NCBI GenBank assembly: GCA_031261915.1
Contig: JAISIT010000034.1
Coordinates: 1-34,424, forward strand
Length of the DNA: 34,424 nt
From: Candidatus Methanoflexus mossambicus
GTDB lineage: Archaea > Methanobacteriota > Methanobacteria > Methanobacteriales > Methanobacteriaceae
Reading direction: 5' to 3'
Shown here: one piece after another, positions 17,661 through 26,072 of the stretch
Layout: every line of letters begins with the position of its first letter
How positions within the stretch are numbered: the first letter of the stretch is position 1
Notes under the pieces: generated by a model
The model's database searches: none
What the model was told of the DNA's origin: nothing
Seen by the model: only the letters and a program-made list of their open reading frames with translations
Translations under genes and position numbers: made by a program

Positions 17661-18491
17661 TTACTCAATATCTAAAAATTTATGAACCTGTGGAATTAAA
17701 AAAACTGAAAAATATTTCCCAGCTATTTCACAAAATTGAAAAAACTTATTTTTATTTGCATTATTTCCTTTATCTATATTATTATTTAGATTACTTCGTT
17801 TATCCAAATTATTTACATTATTCAAATCATGCAAATCACTTAAATCACTTAGATTTTCAAAATAATCTAATTCATTAATATCATTTTTCCACAATTCCAT
17901 AGGGCTTTGTGGTTGAATAATAAGATTAAATCTCGATATTGGAATATTTTTAATTTCATCGAATAACTCTTTAATTATAGATTCAAAAGTTATTAAATTA
18001 GTATTTGGAGATACTACAACTTTAGAATAAACATTAATATTATTATTTAACAATATTTTAATAGATTCAATCTCACATTTATAGATTTTTTGATTATTAA
18101 TAAATTCTGGGAGCTTAATATCTAATGAAACTAAATCATTATTATTATTCTTTTTAAATTTAGCTATTTCTTCTGGTAATGAACCATTAGTTTCTAATAA
18201 TACAGGATAATCTATTTTTTCAATTAAATTATTTATAAAATCAATGTATAATGTAGGTTCTCCTCCAGTAATTGAAATTGAATGTAAATCTGGAGTAATT
18301 AAATTATTTATTTTTTCAATTAACTCATCTACTGAAAAAAAATCAAAATCATTACTATTTCTACTAATTTGAGTATCACAATAGATACAATTTAAATTAC
18401 ATCCTGCAAAACGAATGAATATTTGTCTTCTACCTATCAATAAACCTTCGCCTTGAAAACTTGAAAAGATTTCAACAATAGGAGCTTTCAT
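17661..18491 (-). CDS. queE: 7-carboxy-7-deazaguanine synthase (radical SAM)
   Basis: 276 residues. QueE converts 6-carboxytetrahydropterin to 7-carboxy-7-deazaguanine, the step after QueD, and in archaea feeds archaeosine formation in tRNA. Visible features are E-I-F-S-S-F-Q-G-E-G (7-16), the cluster motif C31-x3-C35-x2-C38 in F-A-G-C-N-L-N-C-I-Y-C-D-T, and G-G-E-P-T (76-80). Residues about 210-249 are a low-complexity Asn/Asp/Leu insert not expected in the family and close to the C-terminus. The ATG at 18491 follows GTGATATT. The queD gene lies 167 bases upstream on the same strand, so the two form a functional pair. Confidence 0.9.
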   Translation of the reverse strand: MKAPIVEIFSSFQGEGLLIGRRQIFIRFAGCNLNCIYCDTQISRNSNDFDFFSVDELIEKINNLITPDLHSISITGGEPTLYIDFINNLIEKIDYPVLLETNGSLPEEIAKFKKNNNNDLVSLDIKLPEFINNQKIYKCEIESIKILLNNNINVYSKVVVSPNTNLITFESIIKELFDEIKNIPISRFNLIIQPQSPMELWKNDINELDYFENLSDLSDLHDLNNVNNLDKRSNLNNNIDKGNNANKNKFFQFCEIAGKYFSVFLIPQVHKFLDIE

Positions 18492-18600
18492 AATATCACA
18501 AATTTATAGCAAAATTGCTAATTTTATTTTTAAATAAAATTTGATTTATAAGTTTTATTCATTTTCTATTTATTTCTACTAATTTTTACTAATTTCTACT

Positions 18601-18633
18601 CATTTTCTACTCATTTTCTACTCATTTTCTATT
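18601..18633. repeat. 11-bp tandem repeat CATTTTCTACT
   Basis: Two exact copies and one with a single difference at 18601, 18612 and 18623, between queE and queD. Similar degenerate units continue to the left. Confidence 0.8.
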
Positions 18634-18658
18634 TAGAATAGTTGTTAAATTTCTTAAT

Positions 18659-19192
18659 TTATTCTATTACCTTAGTATAAATAGCTCCTTGACCTATTCC
18701 TTCATTAACCCCAACAGAAATTGATTTAATGTTTTTATATCCCTTTGTGTTTAAATCATTTAAAATAATTTCAGTGAAATATATTGATAAAGCTTCTGCT
18801 GAAGTTTCTGCCAATGGAAGTAAAACACAATCAGTTTTTGGAATTGAATACTTTTTATCCTTAACAGAAAACTTAATAGAATTTAAATCATTAAAATTTT
18901 CATTAAAATAATCAAGAGATAAATCTTCAGGATTTATATCCTTGAAATTAAAGAATTTATTAAATATTGGAATCAATAATCGATGATCAAGAGATTTGCA
19001 AACAGCACGAGCTGAATTTTTAACATCTTTAAAATCAACAACAAAATTAAAATCTCCAGATTTTTCCCCTTCTATTTCAACATCAACAAAATAAGAATGA
19101 CCATGAATATATCCACAAAACGGGTGCCCAGGAATTATATGAGCTGAAGAGAAACGTAAATTTGCAGACATTCCATTAACTACGATTTTCAT
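18659..19192 (-). CDS. queD: 6-carboxytetrahydropterin synthase
   Basis: 177 residues of the 6-pyruvoyl-tetrahydropterin synthase/QueD family. It makes 6-carboxytetrahydropterin from dihydroneopterin triphosphate for deazaguanine synthesis. Zinc ligands are H18, H30 and H32 in F-S-S-A-H and Y-I-H-G-H-S-Y, and C26 is the expected catalytic cysteine. F-V-V-D-F-K-D-V-K and L-D-H-R-L-L are also conserved, with T-S-A-E-A-L near the end. It is longer than many QueD (about 120-150) because of an insert around 80-115. The ATG at 19192 follows GGAGG, the strongest ribosome site in the window. It lies directly upstream of queE. Confidence 0.9.
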   Translation of the reverse strand: MKIVVNGMSANLRFSSAHIIPGHPFCGYIHGHSYFVDVEIEGEKSGDFNFVVDFKDVKNSARAVCKSLDHRLLIPIFNKFFNFKDINPEDLSLDYFNENFNDLNSIKFSVKDKKYSIPKTDCVLLPLAETSAEALSIYFTEIILNDLNTKGYKNIKSISVGVNEGIGQGAIYTKVIE

Positions 19193-19525
19193 CTTATCCT
19201 CCTTAATTAATATTTCATTAGAAATTTATTAATGTGATTTCAGTAAATAACTTTATTAATATTATTTAAAAATGATCTATCAAAATAATATAATTTATTT
19301 AAATAAATTAACTATAGTTAAAATATTTAAAATTTGATTATTTAAGTATAATATATATTTAATATCCATATTTAATAACTTTTTCTATTAAAAATATATT
19401 AAATGACTAAAAAAATATTAAGTAATTGAAAAAATATTAAGTAATTGAAAAAAAGTGTGACAAATATTAGTTTTCAAATGCTCTTACTAAAGCTTTTTAT
19501 ATGTGGAAAAAAAAATTTATTTTTA
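19193..19525. other. Divergent intergenic region between queD and the helicase
   Basis: This AT-rich stretch should hold promoters for both divergent genes. A 19-bp direct repeat (aaaaaatattaagtaattg) occurs twice at about 19410-19447. A hydrophobic open frame starting at TTG 19445 joins the helicase, but I treat it as leader DNA. Confidence 0.5.
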
Positions 19526-21373
19526 ATGATAAATTCAATATTTTGTCAAAAATGTGGAATGTTAATTACTCGTTGTATTTGTAATAAAAACGAAAATTCA
19601 AGAAAATTAGAAAAATATTGTGATGAATACATTGAACAAGATGATTCTTTTAAAATTGAAGGTATTGAATATGATATTATTACAAATAAAACTAAAATTT
19701 CAGATGATTATTCAATTGAAAAAAATTCATTAGAAAAAAATCAAATTAATAAATTAAAAAATGATTATCCAGATGTTGAAGATATTATTATTGAAAACTT
19801 TCCTTTTAAAACTCCCAGAAAAGGTCAACTTGAAATAATAGCTCAAATTAAAGAATCTATTGATAATGGATATAAATACATTATTTTAGAAGCTGGAACT
19901 GGGACAGGAAAATCTGCAATAGCCGCAACATTAGCGAAAATCTATGAATCAGCATATATTCTTACAATGACAAAACAATTACAAGCACAGTATGCTAAAG
20001 AATTTAATTTTCCATTAGTCAAAGGTAGAGGGAATTTTGGATGTTTATATGATAATTTAGATTCCAGTTGCGATATTGGAAGTTGTAAAACCAGCCCTAA
20101 TGCCCAGAAATTTTTCTGCCCATTTGGCGTGAGTAAAAACCCACCATTAGGTGCAATTAAAGCTTTTGAAAATTCATTTGGTAATCCTCTTTATTTTAAT
20201 AGTGAAGACCATTGCAATTATTGGCAACAAAAATCTGATGCTATTAATTCACCAATAACCCTTTTAAACTATGATTATGCTAGTTTAGAACTTAATTATG
20301 TTAAACATTTTCCTAAAAGAAATTTACTCATTTTAGATGAAGCACATAACATTGAAAATAAATTAATGAAAATTTTAGAGCTAAATTTATATAATAAATC
20401 ACTTCAAAAAGATATAAAAAGAACAATTAGCCCTAAAACACTTAAAGAAGGAGAATTAAAAGATTGGATAATGGAATTAGAAGCTATTCTTGAAGCTTAT
20501 AAAGATTTAGATATTAGTAGTATGGCAATAAATAAAGCAGAAAGAATTAAATCTACAATATCCAAAATCAATCAACTAATTAGAAATTTAGAAAAAGAAC
20601 CTAAAAATTGGGTTATTGATAGTGATGATGTCGGAGTTTCATTTAAACCATTAAAAGTCCATAATTATGGAAAAAACTATTTATTTGACCATGGCAAGGT
20701 TATTTTATTTTTATCTGCCACTATACTATCCCATAAGTTATTTTCTAAATGGTTAGGTTTAGATCCTAAAGAAGTCTTTCATATAAAGGTAGATAGTCCT
20801 TTTTGCTATGAAAAACGCCCGATAATATTTAATTTAGCAGGCAAAATGAGTAAAAATAGAATAAAATATAGTGCACCTAAAACAATCCCTATTTTAAATA
20901 AAATACTTAAAAAACATAAAAATGACAAAGGATTAATCCATTCTCATAGTTATAAATGTCAACATTATATAACCAGTAAAATATCCAATTCCAGGATTAT
21001 TTCTCATTCACATAACAATAGAGAAAGAGTTTTAAAATATTTTGAAGACGATGACGAACCACTCGTTCTTGTAAGCCCATCTATGAGTGAAGGTGTTGAT
21101 TTACCCTATGATAAATGTAGATTTCAGGTAATTTATAAAATTCCTTTCCCATATCTCGGAGATAAGCAAGTTAATCTTAGAGCAAAAAGAGATCACCGTT
21201 GGTATGCATATAAAACAGTTATGAGCTTAATGCAAGCTTATGGAAGAGGAATGAGAGCAGAAGATGATGAATGTTATACCTACATCCTTGATGAAGACAT
21301 TAAAATGCTTTTAAAAAGTCCACGATATAAATCTCTTATTCCTAATTTCTTTAAAGAAGCTATTATTGAATAA
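19526..21373 (+). CDS. XPD/DinG-type superfamily 2 DNA helicase with Fe-S cluster
   Basis: 615 residues from the ATG at 19526. This start keeps an N-terminal zinc-finger-like C7-x2-C10-x6-C17-x-C19 and drops a hydrophobic TTG-initiated extension. Motif I is E-A-G-T-G-T-G-K-S (124-130 core). Motif II is L-L-I-L-D-E-A-H (D-E-A-H 271-274). Motif VI is Q-A-Y-G-R-G-M-R-A-E-D. Between I and II, C173, C182, C187, C198 and C230 offer four ligands for the 4Fe-4S cluster typical of this family. V-S-P-S-M-S-E-G-V-D-L-P and L-F-L-S-A-T-I fit motifs V and III. By family it is a 5'-3' DNA helicase in repair or replication. Whether it is the XPD orthologue or a DinG-like paralogue cannot be settled here. 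Confidence 0.87.
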   Translation: MINSIFCQKCGMLITRCICNKNENSRKLEKYCDEYIEQDDSFKIEGIEYDIITNKTKISDDYSIEKNSLEKNQINKLKNDYPDVEDIIIENFPFKTPRKGQLEIIAQIKESIDNGYKYIILEAGTGTGKSAIAATLAKIYESAYILTMTKQLQAQYAKEFNFPLVKGRGNFGCLYDNLDSSCDIGSCKTSPNAQKFFCPFGVSKNPPLGAIKAFENSFGNPLYFNSEDHCNYWQQKSDAINSPITLLNYDYASLELNYVKHFPKRNLLILDEAHNIENKLMKILELNLYNKSLQKDIKRTISPKTLKEGELKDWIMELEAILEAYKDLDISSMAINKAERIKSTISKINQLIRNLEKEPKNWVIDSDDVGVSFKPLKVHNYGKNYLFDHGKVILFLSATILSHKLFSKWLGLDPKEVFHIKVDSPFCYEKRPIIFNLAGKMSKNRIKYSAPKTIPILNKILKKHKNDKGLIHSHSYKCQHYITSKISNSRIISHSHNNRERVLKYFEDDDEPLVLVSPSMSEGVDLPYDKCRFQVIYKIPFPYLGDKQVNLRAKRDHRWYAYKTVMSLMQAYGRGMRAEDDECYTYILDEDIKMLLKSPRYKSLIPNFFKEAIIE

Positions 21374-21401
21374 ATAAGTTATCAGATAAAACTAAATAAA
21401 A

Positions 21402-22751
21402 CTAAATAAAAACAATGAAAAATACCAATAAAGAAATAGCTATTAAAATCATGTTAGAAATTAAGTCTGTGAGACTTGTAGATACTGGAATAACAATATT
21501 ATCTGGATCATAACCTTTTTTGTATGAAATAGAAGATAATGAAAATACAAAAATTGTCATTATGGAAATTAAAATTAATCCTGCAATTAAACTAATCAAA
21601 ACTGTTTTAAAAAAGCCCAATCCAATAGCTCCTGAAATAACCGAAGATGCCTCTGCTAAAAATCCAATGAATGGATAGATAAATAATGATAAAACAAAAA
21701 TAATTGAAAAATTTCTTAAAGTTTCTTTATCATGTGCCCATAGAGAATTTTCATTAATTAAACCAGAATGAAGTGCAGAAGATAATCTTGCACTTAAAAT
21801 ACTTATTAAACTTCCACTTTCTCCTGAAAATAATGGAACAAGAGTTAAAAGTGTAGGATTATTTAGAAGTGTAGATGAAACACTGTTTAAAATTCCTCCA
21901 GCAGAAACTCCTAAAAATGATGAAAAAATTAAAATCGGGGCTGATTGTTTTAAAATCCTTTTCATTGCTCCTTTCATCTTTAATCCATAATAAAAAGACA
22001 AAATAGTAATTGAAATGATTATTATAATAATTATATATTTAACATAGATATTAGAAATTATTGAAAGTAAAAATATAGATAAAATTATTGATGGTAATGT
22101 AAATAAATCACCAGAAGCAGTTATAAGTGGATTTGTAATATTATCTGGATCCCAACCATATTGAAAACTTTTTAAAGAAATAACCATAGAAATTGGTAAC
22201 ATTATCACACTTGAAATTATTCCAGTGAAAAGTGAAATTAGTAGAAAATCAATTAAATCCATTGAAGGATAATTAAAAATAATACACAATATTTTTGCTA
22301 AAATAGCTAAAAATATAGATAAAACAAGGGTTAAAATTATAGAAGAAAGAACATTTTCAGTCAAAACCTCTGATTTTTTTAATTCTGGAGATAAAATACC
22401 AATATGTAAATTTGTTCCAAGACGAGAGGCAAATGAACCAAAAATATTACCTCTCATACCAATAGCACCAGGTATAAGAACTAAAAGACCAGGGAAAGTT
22501 TCTAAAAAGAATGTCATTTTCCCTAAAATTATTCCAGCGATTAAATCTCCAATAGCACAAATTAAAAGAGCCACTAATCCTTCATGCATGACATGGCTTG
22601 TTCCTTTAAAGAAAGATTTAATTTTAATTCCTATAAAATGAAAAAAAGAAAAAATTATCCCTATTTTTTTAGAAACATATACTAATGAATTGATAATTCC
22701 AGTTAGGATTAATGAAAAAGTGTTGCGAATCATCTTCAATAGATTTTTCAT
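21402..22751 (-). CDS. MgtE/SLC41-like cation transporter with two integral membrane domains
   Basis: 449 residues, strongly hydrophobic, about ten membrane segments. Two tandem MgtE-type membrane domains are seen. Each has a motif of the form P-G-A-I-G-M-R-G-N-I-F-G-S-F-A-S-R-L or F-S-G-E-S-G-S-L-I-S-I-L-S-A-R-L-S-S. Each later has G-W-D-P-D-N-I-T-N-P-L-I-T-A-S-G-D-L or G-Y-D-P-D-N-I-V-I-P-V-S-T-S-L-T-D-L, with acidic residues that could line a cation path. The cytoplasmic N and CBS domains of bacterial MgtE are absent, as in SLC41. Mg2+ is the expected cation. The ATG at 22751 follows GGTGA. A PhoU-domain gene lies upstream on the same strand, suggesting regulation of transport. Confidence 0.82.
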   Translation of the reverse strand: MKNLLKMIRNTFSLILTGIINSLVYVSKKIGIIFSFFHFIGIKIKSFFKGTSHVMHEGLVALLICAIGDLIAGIILGKMTFFLETFPGLLVLIPGAIGMRGNIFGSFASRLGTNLHIGILSPELKKSEVLTENVLSSIILTLVLSIFLAILAKILCIIFNYPSMDLIDFLLISLFTGIISSVIMLPISMVISLKSFQYGWDPDNITNPLITASGDLFTLPSIILSIFLLSIISNIYVKYIIIIIIISITILSFYYGLKMKGAMKRILKQSAPILIFSSFLGVSAGGILNSVSSTLLNNPTLLTLVPLFSGESGSLISILSARLSSALHSGLINENSLWAHDKETLRNFSIIFVLSLFIYPFIGFLAEASSVISGAIGLGFFKTVLISLIAGLILISIMTIFVFSLSSISYKKGYDPDNIVIPVSTSLTDLISNMILIAISLLVFFIVFI

Positions 22752-22917
22752 TTAATTCACCTACCATCATTTTATCAACTCTAAAAACCGTTTTATTGTT
22801 AAAATTAGAGATTATTTCTAAAATATATTTTATTTTTAAAATACATTTCAAAATACAATTTATTTCTAAAATACAATTTATTTTTAATAATATATACTTA
22901 AAATTTAAAAATATGAA

Positions 22918-23526
22918 TTAATCAAGATCTTCATATAATTCATCTTCATTTAAATCATCTAAAGTGATTTCTCCGTGAGCTAAATCTTTTAAAATACTTG
23001 AACCTGAAACAGTACCTTTAGCTATTAAATTATCTCCTTTTAAAATAATTGTATTTTTATCTGGACCATAAATCCAAGATTCATCACGACGAATTGAAAT
23101 AACTCTCATACCAGTTCTTGTAGCTAAAAATAAATCTCCAAGAGTTTTTGAATCCAGATCAGAATTTTCATGCACAGTAACTCTAACCATAGTTTCTTCT
23201 GATTCTTCCATGACCATTTTAAAAACAGGATGTGGTTTAAAACCTTTAATAGCTAAATCAGCAATATCTTTAGCAGAATTAGCTATACTCTCAGCAGCTT
23301 CAGCTATTTCAAGTAGAACTGTTAATTTCTCTGCATCTTCAACAGAACGTGCAGCAAGCATAGATTGTTTTTTAATCTCATAATTTAAACGATTAATTTT
23401 ATTTTCAAGAGTTATAACCTCTTCCGCAGCATCTTTACTATTAAAAAGAATAGCAGAATAAGATAAATCAACCATCAATTCCGACATATCCTTCATTTCA
23501 ATTAAAATATCTTTAATTGTTGCCAT
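22918..23526 (-). CDS. PhoU-domain protein with C-terminal TrkA-C-like domain
   Basis: 203 residues from the ATG at 23526, preceded by GGAGA. The frame extends to an ATG at 23562, but that start lacks a ribosome site. Residues 1-110 are helical with the PhoU pattern ([22 protein letters not shown]). Residues about 115-190 look like a TrkA-C/RCK-C beta-alpha domain ([12 protein letters not shown]...[14 protein letters not shown]). The tail is acidic. There is no membrane segment. TrkA-C domains bind ligands that gate ion transporters, and the transporter gene lies 166 bases downstream, so I infer a cytosolic regulator of that transporter. Confidence 0.8.
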   Translation of the reverse strand: MATIKDILIEMKDMSELMVDLSYSAILFNSKDAAEEVITLENKINRLNYEIKKQSMLAARSVEDAEKLTVLLEIAEAAESIANSAKDIADLAIKGFKPHPVFKMVMEESEETMVRVTVHENSDLDSKTLGDLFLATRTGMRVISIRRDESWIYGPDKNTIILKGDNLIAKGTVSGSSILKDLAHGEITLDDLNEDELYEDLD

Positions 23527-23709
23527 AAACTTTCTCCTATAAATTATTAATAAAATTAGCATAATTTGTTTTAGTATAACAAATATAATACGTATAAATT
23601 ATAATAAACAACTAAAAACACCATATAACTAAAAATTAATATAAACAAATGAATATAAATTATAAAAGTAAAACAATTATTTTCCACTATTTTCTAATAT
23701 TTTCTACTA

Positions 23710-25014
23710 TTATTCAATATTTCTTACTATTATTTTTCTACGAGTATTATAAATACATTCTCTTCTTAACTTTAAAAGTTCTTTTTTATTTGATTTCAAG
23801 TTCTCAACTTCAGTTAGAATATTATAAATTTTATTTTTAATACATTTAACAGTATTTTCTTCATGAACCCATGAACAGTCCTCACAACTCCAAATAGACT
23901 CATTTTTAGAGTTTTTAATCCATTTTCCACCTGTAGATCCATCAGCACATGGATAAAATGGACAAAAACAAAAATCACATTGTTGATTATTCATATCATG
24001 ACATGGATAATATTGACAAGTTTTATTGGCTCCAATATAAGTATTATTCGTATTAACATCTAAAAATCTATCATAAAATGCTTTAGCCATAGGATGAATA
24101 TTAGATTTAACAACATATCCCCTTGGAGTTATTAAATAATTTTTTCCATTATTTTTATTTATATTATTTGAATTATTTTCTCCATTAAAGTTAATATTCT
24201 CAATATAAGTCATCGAATTACCAACAATCAATGTAGAAGACATATTAACATTTTTTTCATCTAAATTTTTTAATCTTGTAATTGTAACTTTGGATGGATA
24301 ATGGCTACTATCAACAATAGAAATAAAAGTATTTGGATTTATATTTTCTAATAAAACTCTTTTAAATAATCTAAAAGGTTCTTTTCTTGTTTTACTAATA
24401 GGATTATAAATAACCAAAACCAAATCAGCTATTGCAGCATATTTAATCTTTCTTTCAATTTCGTTTAAAGGAGTTAAAATATCACTCAAACTAATAGCTG
24501 CAAAATCATGTAATGGAGCACCAGTTAATGAAGCAGCATAATTAGCAGCAGTTACACCAGGATATATCTTAATATTTAAATTATTTTCATCATTATATCC
24601 ATCATTAACCTTGTTATCATTATCAATAGCATCCTTAATCTTATTATTATTAATCCCATTACTATTAATCCCATTATCCTTAATCACATTACAATTATTA
24701 CTATAATTATAATTATTAATATCATTATATTTTGGTAGAATCTGAAAAAGAACATTAGCCATTCCAAATATCCCAGGATCTCCTGAACTAATAAGTGAAA
24801 CAGTTTTTCCTTCAATAGCTTTTTCAATAGCAAGTTCTACTCGTTTAATTTCATCTCCCATTCCTTTTTTTATAATTTCTTTACCTTCGATTAAATGTTC
24901 AATAGATTCAATATATTTTTTGTATCCAACAATTACATCAGACTCTTTAATTGCATTAATAGCAGAAATAGAAATATTTTCATTATTTTGACCAATACCA
25001 ATAACATTTAACAT
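23710..25014 (-). CDS. cbiH: Precorrin-3B/cobalt-factor III C17-methyltransferase with C-terminal Cys-rich domain
   Basis: 434 residues from the ATG at 25014, with GTGAT upstream; a GTG three codons earlier is less likely. The N-terminal SAM-dependent tetrapyrrole methylase domain shows L-N-V-I-G-I-G, S-S-G-D-P-G-I-F-G-M-A, Y-P-G-V-T-A-A-N-Y-A-A and A-P-L-H-D-F-A-A-I-S-L-S-D, as in CobJ/CbiH, the ring-contraction step of anaerobic cobalamin synthesis. Residues 97-147 are an Asn/Asp-rich insert between conserved blocks. The C-terminal 100 residues hold a Cys cluster (333, 338, 346, 349, 351, 356, 377, 380, 391; C-F-C-P-F-Y-P-C pattern), a Cys-rich small domain that may bind zinc or an Fe-S cluster. 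cbiG and cbiB lie 6-8 kb away on the same strand. Confidence 0.87.
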   Translation of the reverse strand: MLNVIGIGQNNENISISAINAIKESDVIVGYKKYIESIEHLIEGKEIIKKGMGDEIKRVELAIEKAIEGKTVSLISSGDPGIFGMANVLFQILPKYNDINNYNYSNNCNVIKDNGINSNGINNNKIKDAIDNDNKVNDGYNDENNLNIKIYPGVTAANYAASLTGAPLHDFAAISLSDILTPLNEIERKIKYAAIADLVLVIYNPISKTRKEPFRLFKRVLLENINPNTFISIVDSSHYPSKVTITRLKNLDEKNVNMSSTLIVGNSMTYIENINFNGENNSNNINKNNGKNYLITPRGYVVKSNIHPMAKAFYDRFLDVNTNNTYIGANKTCQYYPCHDMNNQQCDFCFCPFYPCADGSTGGKWIKNSKNESIWSCEDCSWVHEENTVKCIKNKIYNILTEVENLKSNKKELLKLRRECIYNTRRKIIVRNIE

Positions 25015-25171
25015 TAATATCACATTAAAAAATATTAAAAAAAATATTAAAAAAAATAAAAATAATAACAGTGCTAAGAAATTAAGTAAAAATTAAAGAA
25101 AATAAAATAAAAATAAAAATAAAAATAGTAAAAAAGAAAATAAAATATAAAATAAAAAAAATTAAAAGAAA

Positions 25172-25693
25172 TTAAGTAAAATTAAAAGAAATTGTTTCAT
25201 TATAATTATAAATTTTAAATATTGAAATAATTTTTATTGTATCCACATCCACATCAACGGAATTTCCATTTTTAGTTCCTTGTGCAGTAGCAACGAGTTT
25301 ATAATCTGGTATCGTGCTTATAACTATTTGTCCTTTAGTATTATTAGGTGCTGAATAAGCAAATCCAGTTATTTTAACCTCAATTTTATCCTCAGAACCG
25401 TAGGTAGTTGCATTTAGACTATGTATATTTACTCCATCAACATTTGACAAGTTTCGCATCACTATGGCAGTATCTTCATAATTTGTAACATTTAGAGTAT
25501 CTGGGTCTTTAAGTAAAACATTGTTAATATTCTCAGGAGTTAATAGCGAGGAAAGATAATCTAATTGAAAGTCAACCAACCCTTTAACATCGGGAGCATC
25601 AGAGGTTATTATTGTATAAGAACTCAATAATCCTACCTCAAAAAATCCTATGAAAAGAAGTATAACTAATAATATTTTAAAAATTGTTGACAT
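25172..25693 (-). CDS. Membrane-anchored or secreted protein of unknown function
   Basis: 173 residues from the ATG at 25693; GTGAT just upstream decides this start over the GTG and ATG at 25702 and 25699. Residues about 4-26 are a hydrophobic signal or anchor (I-L-L-V-I-L-L-F-I-G-F-F). The rest is a predicted beta-rich domain outside the cell, with several N-x-T/S sites that could be glycosylated. V-E-K-I-T-G-F-A-Y and I-V-I-S-T-I-P-D-Y-K-L-V-A-T-A look like strands. No catalytic motif is visible and I do not recognise the family. It lies upstream of cbiH on the same strand with a 157-base gap, so co-transcription is doubtful. Confidence 0.65.
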   Translation of the reverse strand: MSTIFKILLVILLFIGFFEVGLLSSYTIITSDAPDVKGLVDFQLDYLSSLLTPENINNVLLKDPDTLNVTNYEDTAIVMRNLSNVDGVNIHSLNATTYGSEDKIEVKITGFAYSAPNNTKGQIVISTIPDYKLVATAQGTKNGNSVDVDVDTIKIISIFKIYNYNETISFNFT

Positions 25694-26072
25694 AATCATC
25701 ACTATATTTTATGATCTAAAATTTATAAATATGAGGATAAACAAATATAATATTATAATATTTATTTTTATATTATAAAAAACTTTTTCAAAATTTTATT
25801 AAAAACAACTTATTATAATTAAAAATATCAAAAATTAAAGTTTTAAAATTTGAAGTTTTAATTTTCATTTAAACAAATCAAATTAATGTTTAATTTAATA
25901 TTTATTTAAAAATTAATAAGATAATAAAAACTAATAAATAAATAATAAATAAATAATAAAAACTAATAAATAAATAATAAATAAATAATAAAAACTAATA
26001 AATAAATAATAAATAAATAATAAAAACTAATAAATAAATAATAAATAAATAATAAAAACTAAACAAGATAAA
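25694..26072. other. Divergent region dominated by a 32-bp tandem repeat
   Basis: No gene is seen. The left part is AT-rich and should carry the promoter of the membrane-anchored protein. The right part is almost wholly the repeat array at 25921-26062, which ends about ten bases before the DP1 ATG. Confidence 0.6.
25921..26062. repeat. Perfect 32-bp tandem repeat, about 4.4 copies
   Basis: The marker ACTAATAAATAAATAATAAA recurs with its C at 25931, 25963, 25995, 26027 and 26059, a period of exactly 32. The full units read are identical. The array fills the position where the DP1 promoter and leader should be. Confidence 0.9.

Noticed and set aside
19445..19525. TTG-initiated extension of the helicase
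   Set aside because: Hydrophobic and overlaps a 19-bp repeat; the ATG at 19526 directly precedes the Cys motif expected at the N-terminus.
25921..26062. 32-bp repeats as a CRISPR array
   Set aside because: The units abut with no unique spacers, so this is a plain tandem repeat.
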